Below, in pieces: positions 16,264 through 25,125 of a DNA stretch of 64,000 bases. The stretch spans positions 248,001-312,000 of the forward strand of contig NZ_CAJNAT010000003.1 of assembly GCF_905220705.1 (NCBI RefSeq), in the 5' to 3' direction. The position numbers and the translations under genes were made by a program. The notes beneath the pieces were generated by a model. That model was not told the origin of the DNA. It did no database searches and saw nothing but the letters and a program-made list of their open reading frames with translations. This DNA is from Paraburkholderia domus. Its GTDB lineage: Bacteria; Pseudomonadota; Gammaproteobacteria; Burkholderiales; Burkholderiaceae. Numbering within the stretch: the first letter of the stretch is position 1; each line of letters opens with the position of its first letter.

Positions 16264-17685
16264 ATGTCCCGGGCATTCCTTCCCCTCTCTTCCAGCATCG
16301 TGCGTCGCGCCAGACGCCTGTGGCGGCAATACGGCGTGTTCTGGCTCGGCGCCATCGCGGTCGGTCTGGTGGCGGTGCTGTATGCAAGACTGATCGATTG
16401 GGGCTACGGCGAATTCCGCACGATGCAGCAACAGCACGTATGGGCGCCGTTGATCGTCACGCCCGCAGTCGCGGCGCTCGCCGTCTGGCTCACGCGCAAG
16501 TTCTTCCGCGGCGCCGAGGGCAGCGGCATTCCGCAAGTCATCGCCACCCTGCATGCCAAGCCCGGTGAATACGGCGCGCGGCTGCTGTCGTTCCGGATTC
16601 TGTTCGGCAAGATCGCGGTGTCGTTTCTGGCGATTCTCGGCGGCTTCACGATCGGCCGCGAAGGACCGACCGTGCAGGTCGGCGCAGCGCTGATGTTCAA
16701 TTTGCGGCGGCTGTATCCACGCTCGAACGCGCTGATCGAACGGCAGCTGGTGCTCGCGGGCGCGGCAGCTGGGTTGTCGGCGGCGTTCAATACGCCGCTG
16801 GCCGGGATCGTGTTCGCGATCGAGGAACTTACGCGCAGCTTCGAAGCCCGTGCGAGCGGCGTGCTGATTACGGCAATCATCATCGCCGGCGTGATCGCGC
16901 TCGGACTGAACGGCAACTACACCTATTTCGGCACCATCCAGATCGGTGCGCACTTCCCCAATCTGCTGGCGGTAGCCGTCCTGCTCACGGCGATCGTCAC
17001 CGGTATTGCGGGCGGCGTGTTCGGCTGGCTGCTGCTGAACACCGCGCGCTGGATTCCGGCGCCGCTGCGTCAGTTGCACGGCGAGCGGCCCGTCGTGTTC
17101 GCCGCGCTGTGCGGCTTCGTGATTGCGGTGGTCGGCCTCATCTCCGGCGGCACGACCTTCGGCAGCGGCTATGCGGAAGCACGCGGGCTGCTCGACGGGC
17201 ACGAGCACCTGTCCGTGTTCTATCCGTTTCTGAAGATGATCTCGATGGTCGGCTCGTATCTGCCGGGCATCCCGGGCGGCATCTTCGCGCCCTCGCTGTC
17301 GATCGGCGCGGGCTTCGGCAATCTGCTGCACATGGTGTTCGACTCGATGCAATTGCCGATGCTGATCGCCCTCGCGATGGTGGGCTATCTGGCCGCCGTT
17401 ACGCAGTCGCCGATTACATCGTTCGTGATCGTGATGGAGATGATCGATGGCCATGCACTGGTGATTTCGCTGATGGCCACCGCGTTGATTGCGAGCCGTG
17501 TGGCGCGCCTGTTCGCACCGCCGTTGTATGAGTCGCTGGCAGAGCGCTATATGGCGCCGCTGCCGCAACCGGCACCCGCACCGGTGCCGGAAGTCCCCGA
17601 AGTCGAAGCGCCCGAGCCAGTAGCCGTCGATGAGGTCAACGGCGATGCCGCCGCTGAAGACGGCACTGGCACCCCGCGTCAGTAA
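16264..17685 (+). CDS. clcB: ClC-family chloride channel/transporter
   Basis: 473 residues; start chosen at 16264 because the likely -10 box sits at 16233. Ten or more membrane helices. The three selectivity-filter stretches are present: GSGIPQV, GREGPTVQ and GIFAPSLSIGAGFG. The gating Glu in GREGP and the Glu pair in FAIEEL, corresponding to the internal proton Glu of E. coli ClcA, are both visible, which fits a Cl-/H+ exchanger. There are no CBS domains; the C-terminal tail is Pro/Val/Glu-rich. The 3' end overlaps the convergent small lipoprotein gene by 7 bp. Confidence 0.9.
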   Translation: MSRAFLPLSSSIVRRARRLWRQYGVFWLGAIAVGLVAVLYARLIDWGYGEFRTMQQQHVWAPLIVTPAVAALAVWLTRKFFRGAEGSGIPQVIATLHAKPGEYGARLLSFRILFGKIAVSFLAILGGFTIGREGPTVQVGAALMFNLRRLYPRSNALIERQLVLAGAAAGLSAAFNTPLAGIVFAIEELTRSFEARASGVLITAIIIAGVIALGLNGNYTYFGTIQIGAHFPNLLAVAVLLTAIVTGIAGGVFGWLLLNTARWIPAPLRQLHGERPVVFAALCGFVIAVVGLISGGTTFGSGYAEARGLLDGHEHLSVFYPFLKMISMVGSYLPGIPGGIFAPSLSIGAGFGNLLHMVFDSMQLPMLIALAMVGYLAAVTQSPITSFVIVMEMIDGHALVISLMATALIASRVARLFAPPLYESLAERYMAPLPQPAPAPVPEVPEVEAPEPVAVDEVNGDAAAEDGTGTPRQ

Positions 17686-17789
17686 ACGACCACTGCCGGC
17701 GCGCGCATCACCACCGGCCGCGCCGGCACCACCACACACCCGGCCAGCATGACCGCCAGTGCGGCGATCAGAAGCAGATTCTTTTTCAT
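17679..17789 (-). CDS. 36-residue lipoprotein
   Basis: ATG at 17789 with AGGGAAC upstream. A lysine-led signal peptide and lipobox (VMLAGC) leave a mature chain of only about 18 residues, rich in Val and Pro. The stop codon lies inside the end of the convergent ClC gene. Too short for a family assignment. Confidence 0.6.
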   Translation of the reverse strand: MKKNLLLIAALAVMLAGCVVVPARPVVMRAPAVVVY

Positions 17790-17919
17790 CACTTGTTCCC
17801 TGGAAGACGCAGGCGGGCGCCAGGCCGGAAGTGTGCGCGGCGCCTGCGTTGTCAATCTGGAGAGAGCGGCACGAGCGACCTGATGCGCGCCGCACTGCAC
17901 ACGGCTGTTGCTTTTGAAC

Positions 17920-18231
17920 TTACGCCCAGTGACCTTCGACCCAGCGATAGTTCGGGCCGTGTTCGACCCAGTGGCCTGGCACCCAGTGGTAGCCGACGCG
18001 CTCGGCCTGCCAATGACCCGCGACCCACACATAGCGGCCGTGGTCCCAACGCCAGTGACCGTGATCCCACACATAGCCGACGCGCGGCGCCGGCACGGCT
18101 TCGTAACGCACGGCAGGCGGTGCGGACGGCGCGATCACGACGATTTCCTCAGCCGACGCAGATGCCACAGCGGATGCGCCAGCAGCGATCAGAACAGCGT
18201 TGGCGATCAGCAAGCGAAAGGTCTTGTTCAT
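17920..18231 (-). CDS. YXWXPGXW-repeat secreted protein
   Basis: 103 residues from an ATG at 18231 with AGAGGGAAA upstream. A signal peptide cleaves near ASASA (residues 23-27). The mature part carries three to four copies of a Trp/His repeat (YVWDHGHW, YVWVAGHW, YHWVPGHW, YRWVEGHW), matching the YXWXPGXW family seen in many Burkholderiales. It is probably an envelope protein; its biochemical role is not known. It lies just upstream of the 36-residue lipoprotein on the same strand. Confidence 0.82.
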   Translation of the reverse strand: MNKTFRLLIANAVLIAAGASAVASASAEEIVVIAPSAPPAVRYEAVPAPRVGYVWDHGHWRWDHGRYVWVAGHWQAERVGYHWVPGHWVEHGPNYRWVEGHWA

Positions 18232-18534
18232 GTTTTCCCTCTGTAGTTGGACACCGGATGCGGCGTTATCCGTTTAATGCGCGAGGGGACGAAAGCGCTG
18301 ACGGCGCCCTTGTAACGGCGCACGCTGAAGTGCAACGGATTATTTCGACGCACGGAAAACGCGCGTGAGAAGCCCTGTGCGAGCGCACTCGAACGCAGAA
18401 GCAGAAGGGGGATGACGACGAGAAGAACGACGGTGCTCGCGCGCCCCGCTTCGTCACGTCATACCGACACAACGAAACAAAGCGCGCAGCACGTCATGTA
18501 GGACTCACTGCGGAACAGAACAGGCGGTGGGCAA
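18232..18534. other. Intergenic region between minE and the YXWXPGXW gene
   Basis: About 300 bp. It should hold the promoter of the gene at 18231. I see no gene, clear hairpin or strong promoter. Confidence 0.5.
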
Positions 18535-18789
18535 TCAGGCCTGCGGTATTTCGATCTTGACCTCGAGCACTTCGAGGTCGTCCTGGCGCTCGAGGCTCAC
18601 GCGAATATCGTCATGGGAAATCTTCACGTACTTCGAAATCACGGCCACCAGTTCGCGTTGCAACGCAGGCAGGTAATCGGCAGGCGCGTGGCCGCCGGCG
18701 CGCTCGTGCGCGATGATCAACTGCAGGCGTTCCTTCGCTACCGACGCGGACTTCTTCTTCTCGCCCAGCAAAAACGAAAGAATCGACAT
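18535..18789 (-). CDS. minE: Cell division topological specificity factor MinE
   Basis: 84 residues, normal for MinE. The N-terminal membrane/MinD-binding part reads [16 protein letters not shown], followed by [12 protein letters not shown], the MinD-stimulating stretch. MinE drives MinD off the membrane and produces the pole-to-pole oscillation that keeps the Z ring at midcell. Third gene of minCDE, 15 bp after minD. Confidence 0.97.
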   Translation of the reverse strand: MSILSFLLGEKKKSASVAKERLQLIIAHERAGGHAPADYLPALQRELVAVISKYVKISHDDIRVSLERQDDLEVLEVKIEIPQA

Positions 18790-18804
18790 TACGTGCGCCC
18801 CCCC

Positions 18805-19620
18805 TTACTTGGTGCCGAAGAGGCGCTGCAGCAGCCCTGGCTTCTGGTAATCGGTAAAGCGGAGCGACTTCTGCTCGCCGAGGAAACGCGACACGACATC
18901 CTTATAAGCTTCGGCAACATCCGTACCGTCCAGGTGCACCGCCGGCAGACCCTGGTTCGACGCGTGCAGCACCGCTTCCGACTCCGGAATCACGCCGATC
19001 AGATCGATGCGCAGAATTTCCTGGATGTCGGTGAGCGACAGCATTTCGCCTTCGCTCACGCGCTTCGGGTTATAGCGGGTGATCAGCAGGTGTTCCTTGA
19101 TCGGCTCCTTGCTTTCGATTGCGCGCTTGGTCTTGGACGACAGAATGCCCAGGATACGGTCCGAGTCGCGCACCGAGGAGACTTCCGGATTCGTCACGAT
19201 CAGCGCTTCGTCGGCGAAATGCATGGCGAGCAGTGCGCCCGATTCGATACCGGCCGGCGAATCGCAGACGATGAATTCGAAATCCATCGCGATCAGGTCG
19301 TTGATGACCTTCTCGACGCCTTCCATGGTCAATGCGTCTTTGTCACGCGTTTGCGAGGCCGGCAGGATGAACAGGTTCTCGCACTTCTTATCCTTGATCA
19401 GCGCCTGGTTGAGGTTGGCTTCGCCCTGGATCACGTTGATCAGGTCGTACACCACACGGCGCTCACAGCCCATGATGAGGTCGAGGTTACGCAGGCCGAC
19501 GTCGAAGTCGATCACGGCGGTTTTGCTGCCTCGCAATGCGAGGGCCGATGCAAAACTCGCGCTCGTGGTCGTCTTGCCCACGCCACCCTTGCCCGAAGTC
19601 ACCACAATGATTTTTGCCAT
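18805..19620 (-). CDS. minD: Septum site-determining ATPase MinD
   Basis: 271 residues. Deviant Walker A GKGGVGKTT at residues 10-18, with the signature Lys at 11, and a C-terminal amphipathic helix (KPGLLQRLFGTK) for membrane attachment. The membrane-bound ATP form recruits MinC and is released by MinE. It lies between minC (104-bp gap) and minE (15-bp gap) and is probably co-transcribed. Confidence 0.98.
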   Translation of the reverse strand: MAKIIVVTSGKGGVGKTTTSASFASALALRGSKTAVIDFDVGLRNLDLIMGCERRVVYDLINVIQGEANLNQALIKDKKCENLFILPASQTRDKDALTMEGVEKVINDLIAMDFEFIVCDSPAGIESGALLAMHFADEALIVTNPEVSSVRDSDRILGILSSKTKRAIESKEPIKEHLLITRYNPKRVSEGEMLSLTDIQEILRIDLIGVIPESEAVLHASNQGLPAVHLDGTDVAEAYKDVVSRFLGEQKSLRFTDYQKPGLLQRLFGTK

Positions 19621-19724
19621 TACCCTTACCCTGTGTTCGTCAAATTCGTCAATTATGTGCGGCCATATTTGCCGTGGAACGCCGCGTGCCGTGTACGTTC
19701 ACGGCAGCGCGCGCTTCACGTCGA

Positions 19725-20558
19725 TCAGGTGAGCCGCAGCGGTTCGATCATCAACTTTTCTTCTTCGAGCCAGATCTGCACCGGCTTGCCGAGCACGTCG
19801 GCCGGCAGCGGGTTCTCAGTCGTACGGTAGATGCCCGCGATCGAGATCAGTTCCGGTTCGAGACACGTGCAGAAAATGCGCGCGTCGTGATTGCCCTGCA
19901 CGCCGGCCAGCGCCCGGCCGCGCAGCGGCGCGTAAATATGGATGTTGCCTTCCGCGATCACTTCCGCGCCGTAGCTCACCAGACCGAGCACGACCAGATC
20001 GCCCTTTGCGTAGATGCGCTGACCCGAGCGCAGCGGCTTGTCGACCACCGTGGTCTGCGACGAAGTGGCGAGGCGCACGGGCTCGACGGCAGGCGCTGGC
20101 TCGACTGCGGCAGCCGCGGCCGGTGTGCCGGTTGCGGTTGTGAACAGATCGGCCGGGGGCGTGGCCGTCGCGGAGGTGGCCACGGGTGCCGTAGCGCCAG
20201 CACTGGCGCCCTCTTCGTCTGCGGACTTCGCGGCGGCGCCGCGGCGGTCGCGTGCTTCGAGCAGGGGCAGCGCGGATTCGGCCGCCCACGCCTGCTGCGC
20301 ATTGGCCACGACGCCGACCGGGCGCATACGCACGCTGTCGAGCAGTTGCGCGATGTCGGCGAGCGGCACGCGTTCGCTCTCGGCGAGACGGCGCACGTCG
20401 ATCGCGACGACGTCGTTAGCGAAAAATTCGGGGGTCGCCTCGAAGCGCCGGGTCAGTTCAGCACGCATCGCGTCGAGGTCGGTTGTCTTGACCACAAACA
20501 GGAGCGTGTCGACAGAGCCGCTGCGGAGTTCGAAAAAGGGCGATTTCTTGGGCGACAT
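19725..20558 (-). CDS. minC: Septum site-determining protein MinC
   Basis: 277 residues from the ATG at 20558 ([15 protein letters not shown], the usual Burkholderia start). A TTG four codons upstream is less likely; neither has a strong ribosome-binding site. The N-terminal FtsZ-inhibiting domain spans about 1-110, then comes an Ala/Thr/Pro-rich linker of about 75 residues. The C-terminal beta-helix ([41 protein letters not shown]) dimerises and binds MinD. First gene of minCDE. Confidence 0.95.
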   Translation of the reverse strand: MSPKKSPFFELRSGSVDTLLFVVKTTDLDAMRAELTRRFEATPEFFANDVVAIDVRRLAESERVPLADIAQLLDSVRMRPVGVVANAQQAWAAESALPLLEARDRRGAAAKSADEEGASAGATAPVATSATATPPADLFTTATGTPAAAAAVEPAPAVEPVRLATSSQTTVVDKPLRSGQRIYAKGDLVVLGLVSYGAEVIAEGNIHIYAPLRGRALAGVQGNHDARIFCTCLEPELISIAGIYRTTENPLPADVLGKPVQIWLEEEKLMIEPLRLT

Positions 20559-20637
20559 AGCGTTCGGCAAAAAATTTTGCGTATTTTACAGGCGTCCAGG
20601 CGGGGAGCGAGTTTTTTTGCCGGGAGAACGCCCCCGT

Positions 20638-20685
20638 GCGGCCTGAATACCCGTGACGTTGCCACGCCTCGGCTATTCAGGCCGC
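20638..20685. repeat. Perfect 12-bp inverted repeat upstream of minC
   Basis: GCGGCCTGAATA (20638-20649) and TATTCAGGCCGC (20674-20685) with a 24-nt spacer. It lies between the end of the GNAT gene and minC, both on the minus strand. It lacks an adjoining T-run, so it is not a plain terminator. Confidence 0.8.
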
Positions 20686-20778
20686 GCTTAGACCGCTCAT
20701 TTGGCCATGAATTCGGCCATGAACGCTGTAGCGACGCGGATGGGATGTGAGCGGCAGACAGACGCGCCGCTCGCGAGA

Positions 20779-21312
20779 TCACTGCTGAAATACCTGCGAC
20801 GTGGTCGGCACGTGGCGCACCAGCAGGCTTTCGGCCTGCTCCGGCGCACGTACGACGCGCCGATGTTCGCCGGTCGGACCGAAGCCGAGCGCCTCGTAAA
20901 AGCGCATCGCATTGCGGTTGGCGTCGGCGACCCACGCGTAGATTTCCATGGCGCCCTCGGCGGCGAGCCAGGCGCTGGCAGTGTCGACCAACAGCTCGCC
21001 GCCTCGCAGATGACGCACAGCCGGCGCCACCCACAGCTCGCAAACGAACGCGCGGCGCGCCGCGCTGTCGTCGAAATAGGCTTCGATCAATCCTGCCGGA
21101 TGGCCCTCGGTATAGAGGATGAAACTCGTGGCGATAAACGAAACAGCGTGTTCGGCGGCGGTGGCGTCGAACGTGGCGGCATCCGCCGACAGCGCGTCCT
21201 CTAGCGTTTCGCCGAAGGCATAGGGTGCCTCCCGCAGCGACGCAGTACGGAGTTCGCGGAAAACGGCGCCCTGATCAGCGGCGATACGGCGAACGGTCAA
21301 TGACGGACTCAT
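20779..21312 (-). CDS. GNAT-family N-acetyltransferase
   Basis: 177 residues from an ATG at 21312. The acetyl-CoA fold is visible: the beta-4 strand FVCELWVAPAVRHLRGGELLVDTASAWL (core R/Q-x-x-G/A equivalent RHLRGG near residue 100), then AYAWVADANRNAMRFYEALGF with the usual Asn and Tyr. Substrate not deducible. It appears to have its own promoter (21346-21373) and stands between minC and map. Confidence 0.85.
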   Translation of the reverse strand: MSPSLTVRRIAADQGAVFRELRTASLREAPYAFGETLEDALSADAATFDATAAEHAVSFIATSFILYTEGHPAGLIEAYFDDSAARRAFVCELWVAPAVRHLRGGELLVDTASAWLAAEGAMEIYAWVADANRNAMRFYEALGFGPTGEHRRVVRAPEQAESLLVRHVPTTSQVFQQ

Positions 21313-21345
21313 GCAGACGGAAACCCCTTGAAACCCTAAGGCATA

Positions 21346-21373
21346 GCTTTAACCGAACCGGCGCGCGAGTCAA
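21346..21373 (-). promoter_or_regulatory. Probable promoter of the GNAT gene
   Basis: On the minus strand, TTGACT (21373-21368), a 16-bp spacer and TAAAGC (21351-21346), about 35 bp before the ATG. The -35 is good and the -10 mediocre. Confidence 0.4.
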
Positions 21374-21498
21374 ATCCTTATTTACTGGATCGGACCGCAG
21401 CACAGGCCAAAGAACCAGGAGCCGCGCGCCAATGGCGCCGCAATTCGCGCGCCCACCGCCTTGAACAGCCGGTTCGCGAGGCGCGCTGGCCACTGTGT

Positions 21499-22284
21499 TC
21501 AAGGCGCTTCGTAGTCGCCCGTGCCGTCGGGCCACGGCGTGAGCAGCTCGTAGCCCTCTTCGGTCACGGCGATCATGTGCTCCCATTGCGCCGACAGCGA
21601 ACGGTCCTTGGTGACCACGGTCCAGCCGTCACGCTGCACGGCTGTCCCGGCGCGGCCCGCGTTGACCATCGGCTCGATGGTGAAGACCATGCCCGGCTTC
21701 AGACGCACGCCCTGCCCCGGTTGACCATAGTGCAGCACTTGCGGGTCTTCGTGGTAGACCTTGCCAATGCCGTGCCCGCAGTAGTCGCGCACGATAGAGA
21801 AGCCGTCGCGCTGCGCAACCTTCTGGATCGCGTGGCCGACGTCGCCGAGCGTCGCACCCGGCTTCACCTCACGGATGCCGGCAAGCATCGCCTCATAGGT
21901 CGTGTCGATCAGCTGGCGCGCCACCGTGCTCGGCTGGCCGACGCAATACATGCGGCTGGTGTCGCCGAAATAGCCATCTCTGATGATCGCGACGTCGATA
22001 TTGACGATATCGCCGTCTTTCAGGATTTCAGTGCGGTTGGGAATGCCGTGGCACACCACCTGATTGACGGACGTGCAGACGGTTTTCGGAAATCCCAGAT
22101 AGCCGACATTTGCCGGAATCGACTTTTGCGTATTGACAATGTAGTCGTTGCACAGCGCGTCGAGCTCGTCGGTGGAGACACCGGCCTTGACGTGCTCGCC
22201 AATCATCGCCAGTACGTCGGCCGCGAGGCGGCCGGAAATGCGCAGCTTGGCGATGTCGTCGGGAGTCTTGTAGGTAATGGCCAT
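21499..22284 (-). CDS. map: Methionine aminopeptidase, type I
   Basis: Removes the initiator Met from nascent proteins. 261 residues from the ATG at 22284 (MAITYKTPDDIAKL); the open frame up to 22533 adds 83 residues unlike the family and is rejected. Metal ligands and catalytic residues are visible: VCHGIPN, NIDVAIIRDGYFGDTSRM (two Asp), CGHGIGK, TIEPM and WEHMIAV. It is not beside rpsB, as one Burkholderia map gene often is, so a second copy may exist elsewhere (inference). Confidence 0.95.
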   Translation of the reverse strand: MAITYKTPDDIAKLRISGRLAADVLAMIGEHVKAGVSTDELDALCNDYIVNTQKSIPANVGYLGFPKTVCTSVNQVVCHGIPNRTEILKDGDIVNIDVAIIRDGYFGDTSRMYCVGQPSTVARQLIDTTYEAMLAGIREVKPGATLGDVGHAIQKVAQRDGFSIVRDYCGHGIGKVYHEDPQVLHYGQPGQGVRLKPGMVFTIEPMVNAGRAGTAVQRDGWTVVTKDRSLSAQWEHMIAVTEEGYELLTPWPDGTGDYEAP

Positions 22285-22671
22285 GAATTCGGTCGAGGTG
22301 CGATGTTGACGATCGTCCAATTGTACAGAGGATCGCCGGACGGCCTCCGCGAGCCGGGCCGAGCCTGCTCGCCAGATGCTTTCCGCATGCCGCCGATCCA
22401 CTGTGAAAAAGCCGGCAACCCGGCATCGGCCCGGTTCAGGTTGCGAGCGCACACAGAAATCTTTTGTGGGGTTTGCATCTGGCAGCGTATTCACTCCGTA
22501 AAGGCGTTGAGGACTCGCTTTCTTCCGCGTCATCGTTTAGTTCTTCTCAGAAGAACGGGGCCTCCTTTTGCGTCCGCGATTTGCGTTTGTGCATCGCGTG
22601 AGTAGCCGTTGTCCGCGCGTATGCGCCGCGAGTCCGTGGCATTGGCAGCGAACCATCTGAGGAGCATAGCC
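22285..22671. other. Intergenic region between map and the ferritin-like gene
   Basis: 387 bp between divergent genes. It carries a 17-bp palindrome at 22540-22556. No convincing gene; the plus and minus reading frames entering it are 5' extensions of the flanking genes. Confidence 0.5.
22540..22556. promoter_or_regulatory. 17-bp palindrome, candidate operator
   Basis: GTTCTTCT-C-AGAAGAAC, two 8-bp arms around one base, 116 bp before the ferritin-like gene and about 255 bp from map. The dyad symmetry suits a dimeric regulator; the partner is unknown. Confidence 0.4.
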
Positions 22672-23649
22672 ATGTCGGAATCCAGCAATAACTCAGCAGA
22701 CCTTATCGACGTATTTGACCGCCGGGTTGAACGGCGCCTGCAACGCAGACAGTTTTTCCGCAACGCTGGCGGGCTGGGACTAGGTTTGGTCGGCGGCACG
22801 CTGATTAGTGCCTGCGGTGGCGGCTCCGGATCGATCGCGTCAGCCCAGAGCGCGCCGACCGACCCGGAAATACTGAACTTCGCGCTCAATCTGGAGTATC
22901 TCGAATCGCAGTTCTACACGTATGCGACAACGGGTTCGGGCCTCGCGGCCGGCGTGACAGCCGGTGTGGGCACGATGGGCACGGTAATCCCGGGGCAGCA
23001 AGTGCCGTTCCAGGATCCGGTCGTTAAGGCCTATGCGAACGAGATCGCCAACGACGAGCGCGAGCACGTCAACTTCCTGCGCAGCGCGTTGGGCTCAGCA
23101 GCAGTCGCGATGCCCTCGATCGACATCGGCGGCACCGATCCGAACGGGGCGTTCTCGAATGCGGCGCGCGCAGCAGGGCTTGTTGGCGCGGGCGTGGCAT
23201 TCAATCCGTATGCGAACGACAACAACTTCCTGCTCGGCGCGTTCATCTTCGAAGACGTCGGCGTAACGGCCTATAAAGGCGCCTCCCCGCTCATCACCAA
23301 CAAGACCTTCCTCGAAGCGGCTGCCGGCATTCTTGCGGCCGAGGCCTATCACGCGGGGCTCGTGCGCACGGTGCTGTTTGCAAAAGGCGTCGACACGGCG
23401 AGCATCTACACGGCGGCCAACGCGATCTCCGCCGCGCGCGACAGCCTCGACAACAACGGCCACGACGATCAGGGCATCACCGGCGCGACGCCCGGCTCGT
23501 CGAACATCGTGCCGCTCGACAGCAACGGGCTCGCCTTCAGCCGCGGCTATGGCAACGTGCTCAATATCGTCTATCTGACCAGTACGGTGGCGACCAAGGG
23601 CGGCTTCTTCCCGAACGGCGTGAACGGTGTGCTCAACATGAGCGCCTGA
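22672..23649 (+). CDS. Ferritin-like domain protein with Tat-type export signal
   Basis: 325 residues from an ATG at 22672, with GAGGAG seven bases upstream. The N-terminus carries a twin-Arg motif (RRQFFRNAGG, about residues 26-35), then a Gly/Leu stretch ending LISACGGG, so a Tat-exported, possibly lipid-anchored protein is likely. The rest matches the ferritin-like DUF of the Rv/desiccation type (NFALNLEYLESQFYTYA, NDEREHVNFLRSALG, FIFEDVGVTAYKGA, EAYHAGLVRTVL), with Glu/His pairs that could bind a di-metal site. Followed 121 bp later by an Nramp transporter, hinting at metal handling. Confidence 0.85.
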   Translation: MSESSNNSADLIDVFDRRVERRLQRRQFFRNAGGLGLGLVGGTLISACGGGSGSIASAQSAPTDPEILNFALNLEYLESQFYTYATTGSGLAAGVTAGVGTMGTVIPGQQVPFQDPVVKAYANEIANDEREHVNFLRSALGSAAVAMPSIDIGGTDPNGAFSNAARAAGLVGAGVAFNPYANDNNFLLGAFIFEDVGVTAYKGASPLITNKTFLEAAAGILAAEAYHAGLVRTVLFAKGVDTASIYTAANAISAARDSLDNNGHDDQGITGATPGSSNIVPLDSNGLAFSRGYGNVLNIVYLTSTVATKGGFFPNGVNGVLNMSA

Positions 23650-23770
23650 AGCACGCGACGTGCCGTGCCCGCTGCACCGGCAACGGGTCGCCGCGATGAC
23701 GATCGCGCTCGCCCGTTGGCCGGCCTTCATCTGCATTGCCTCGAACGCTTGAAGACGGACAGGAGCAGTC

Positions 23771-25075
23771 ATGAACGAAGCGATGAGTCAGGCCGCCGTG
23801 CCACAGACCCTCACGGAGCAAACCTGTTTCGATATCCGCGAGACGCTGGCGGGACGGCGCCGCGGCTTGCGGGCGATGCTGCCCTTCGCCGGGCCGGCGG
23901 TGGTGGCCTCGATCGCGTACATGGACCCGGGCAACTTCGCCACCAACATTCAGGCGGGCGCCGGCTACGGTTATACGCTGCTGTGGGTGGTCGCTGTGGC
24001 GAATATCGTGGCGATGCTGTTTCAGTCTTTGTCCGCCAAACTTGGGCTCGTAACCGGCAGCAACCTCGCCGAGCTATGCCGCTCGGCACTGCCGCACCGT
24101 TGCGTGCTCGCGATGTGGGGCATCAGCGAAATCGCGGCGATGGCGACCGATCTGGCGGAGTTCGTCGGCGGCGCGATCGGCGTTTCGTTACTGACGCATC
24201 TACCGATGATGCCCAGCATGCTGATCACCGCGGCCGTCACTTATGGTTTGCTGCAGTTCGAGAAGCGCGGTTTCCGTCCGCTCGAGTTGGCGATCGCCGC
24301 GCTGGTCGGCGTGATCGGCCTGTCGTATCTCGCCGAGTTGCTGATTGCACCGGTGCATTGGCCATCGGTCGTCAAGCATACGTTCACACCGAGCCTACCC
24401 GACAGCAATGCGTTGACGATTTCAGTCGGCATCATCGGCGCAACGGTGATGCCGCATGTGATATTCCTGCATTCCGGACTCACGCAGAATCGCGTGAAGC
24501 CGCGCAATGAAGGCGAATGCACCAAGTTGCTGCGCTTTTCGAATATCGAAGTGGTGGTCGCGCTCGGCGTCGCCGGGCTCATCAACATGGCGATGGTGAT
24601 CATGGCGTCGAGCGCGTTTCATGCCGGTCATGCCGAGATCGCCAGCATCGAAACCGCATGGCGCACGCTCACGCCGCTGCTGGGCGGAGCTGCAGCCGGC
24701 CTCTTTCTTGCGGCATTGATCGCATCCGGCATATCGAGTTCGGTAGTCGGCACGATGGCTGGGCAGATGATCATGCAGGGCTTCGTCGGCTTTCACATCC
24801 CTGTCTGGGCGCGGCGGCTGATTACGATGGTGCCGGCCTTTGTGGTCGTCGCCTGCGGCGTGGATGCGACGCGCGCGCTGGTACTGAGTCAGGTGGTGCT
24901 AAGTATCGCCTTGCCGGTGCCGATGATCGCGCTCGTGTGGTTTACATCACGCGGCGATTTGATGGGTCGCTATAGGAATCGTCGCACGACCACGATCGCG
25001 GCAGTGGTCGGCACGATCGTCGTACTAGCGCTCAATCTTGTTCTGCTGGTCCAGATCGCCGCCTTTTCGTCTTGA
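23771..25075 (+). CDS. Nramp-family divalent metal transporter
   Basis: 434 residues from an ATG at 23771 with AGGAG upstream. Eleven or so membrane segments. The Nramp metal-binding motifs are present: DPGNFATN in the first helix and MPHVIFLHS (unwound helix 6 Met/His). Family members import Mn2+ or Fe2+ with protons. It could be called MntH, but the family is broad and no MntR or Fur box was found. Ends convergently with the chalcone-isomerase-like gene. Confidence 0.88.
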   Translation: MNEAMSQAAVPQTLTEQTCFDIRETLAGRRRGLRAMLPFAGPAVVASIAYMDPGNFATNIQAGAGYGYTLLWVVAVANIVAMLFQSLSAKLGLVTGSNLAELCRSALPHRCVLAMWGISEIAAMATDLAEFVGGAIGVSLLTHLPMMPSMLITAAVTYGLLQFEKRGFRPLELAIAALVGVIGLSYLAELLIAPVHWPSVVKHTFTPSLPDSNALTISVGIIGATVMPHVIFLHSGLTQNRVKPRNEGECTKLLRFSNIEVVVALGVAGLINMAMVIMASSAFHAGHAEIASIETAWRTLTPLLGGAAAGLFLAALIASGISSSVVGTMAGQMIMQGFVGFHIPVWARRLITMVPAFVVVACGVDATRALVLSQVVLSIALPVPMIALVWFTSRGDLMGRYRNRRTTTIAAVVGTIVVLALNLVLLVQIAAFSS

Positions 25076-25125
25076 TCGCGCGCCACCTTCGCGAGGTAGT
25101 CGTCCGCACGCCTGTCAGCCGCCCC

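Noticed and set aside
16204..17895. 563-codon open frame on the minus strand opposite the ClC gene
   Set aside because: Arg/His/Gln-rich antisense shadow of a high-GC gene; no fold motif, and the plus-strand ClC motifs are unambiguous. The same applies to long antisense frames over argH, the NRPS, ftsK and the lyase-like genes.
22285..22533. 83-residue N-terminal extension of methionine aminopeptidase
   Set aside because: Not like the family, and the usual MAITYKTPDDI start lies at 22284.
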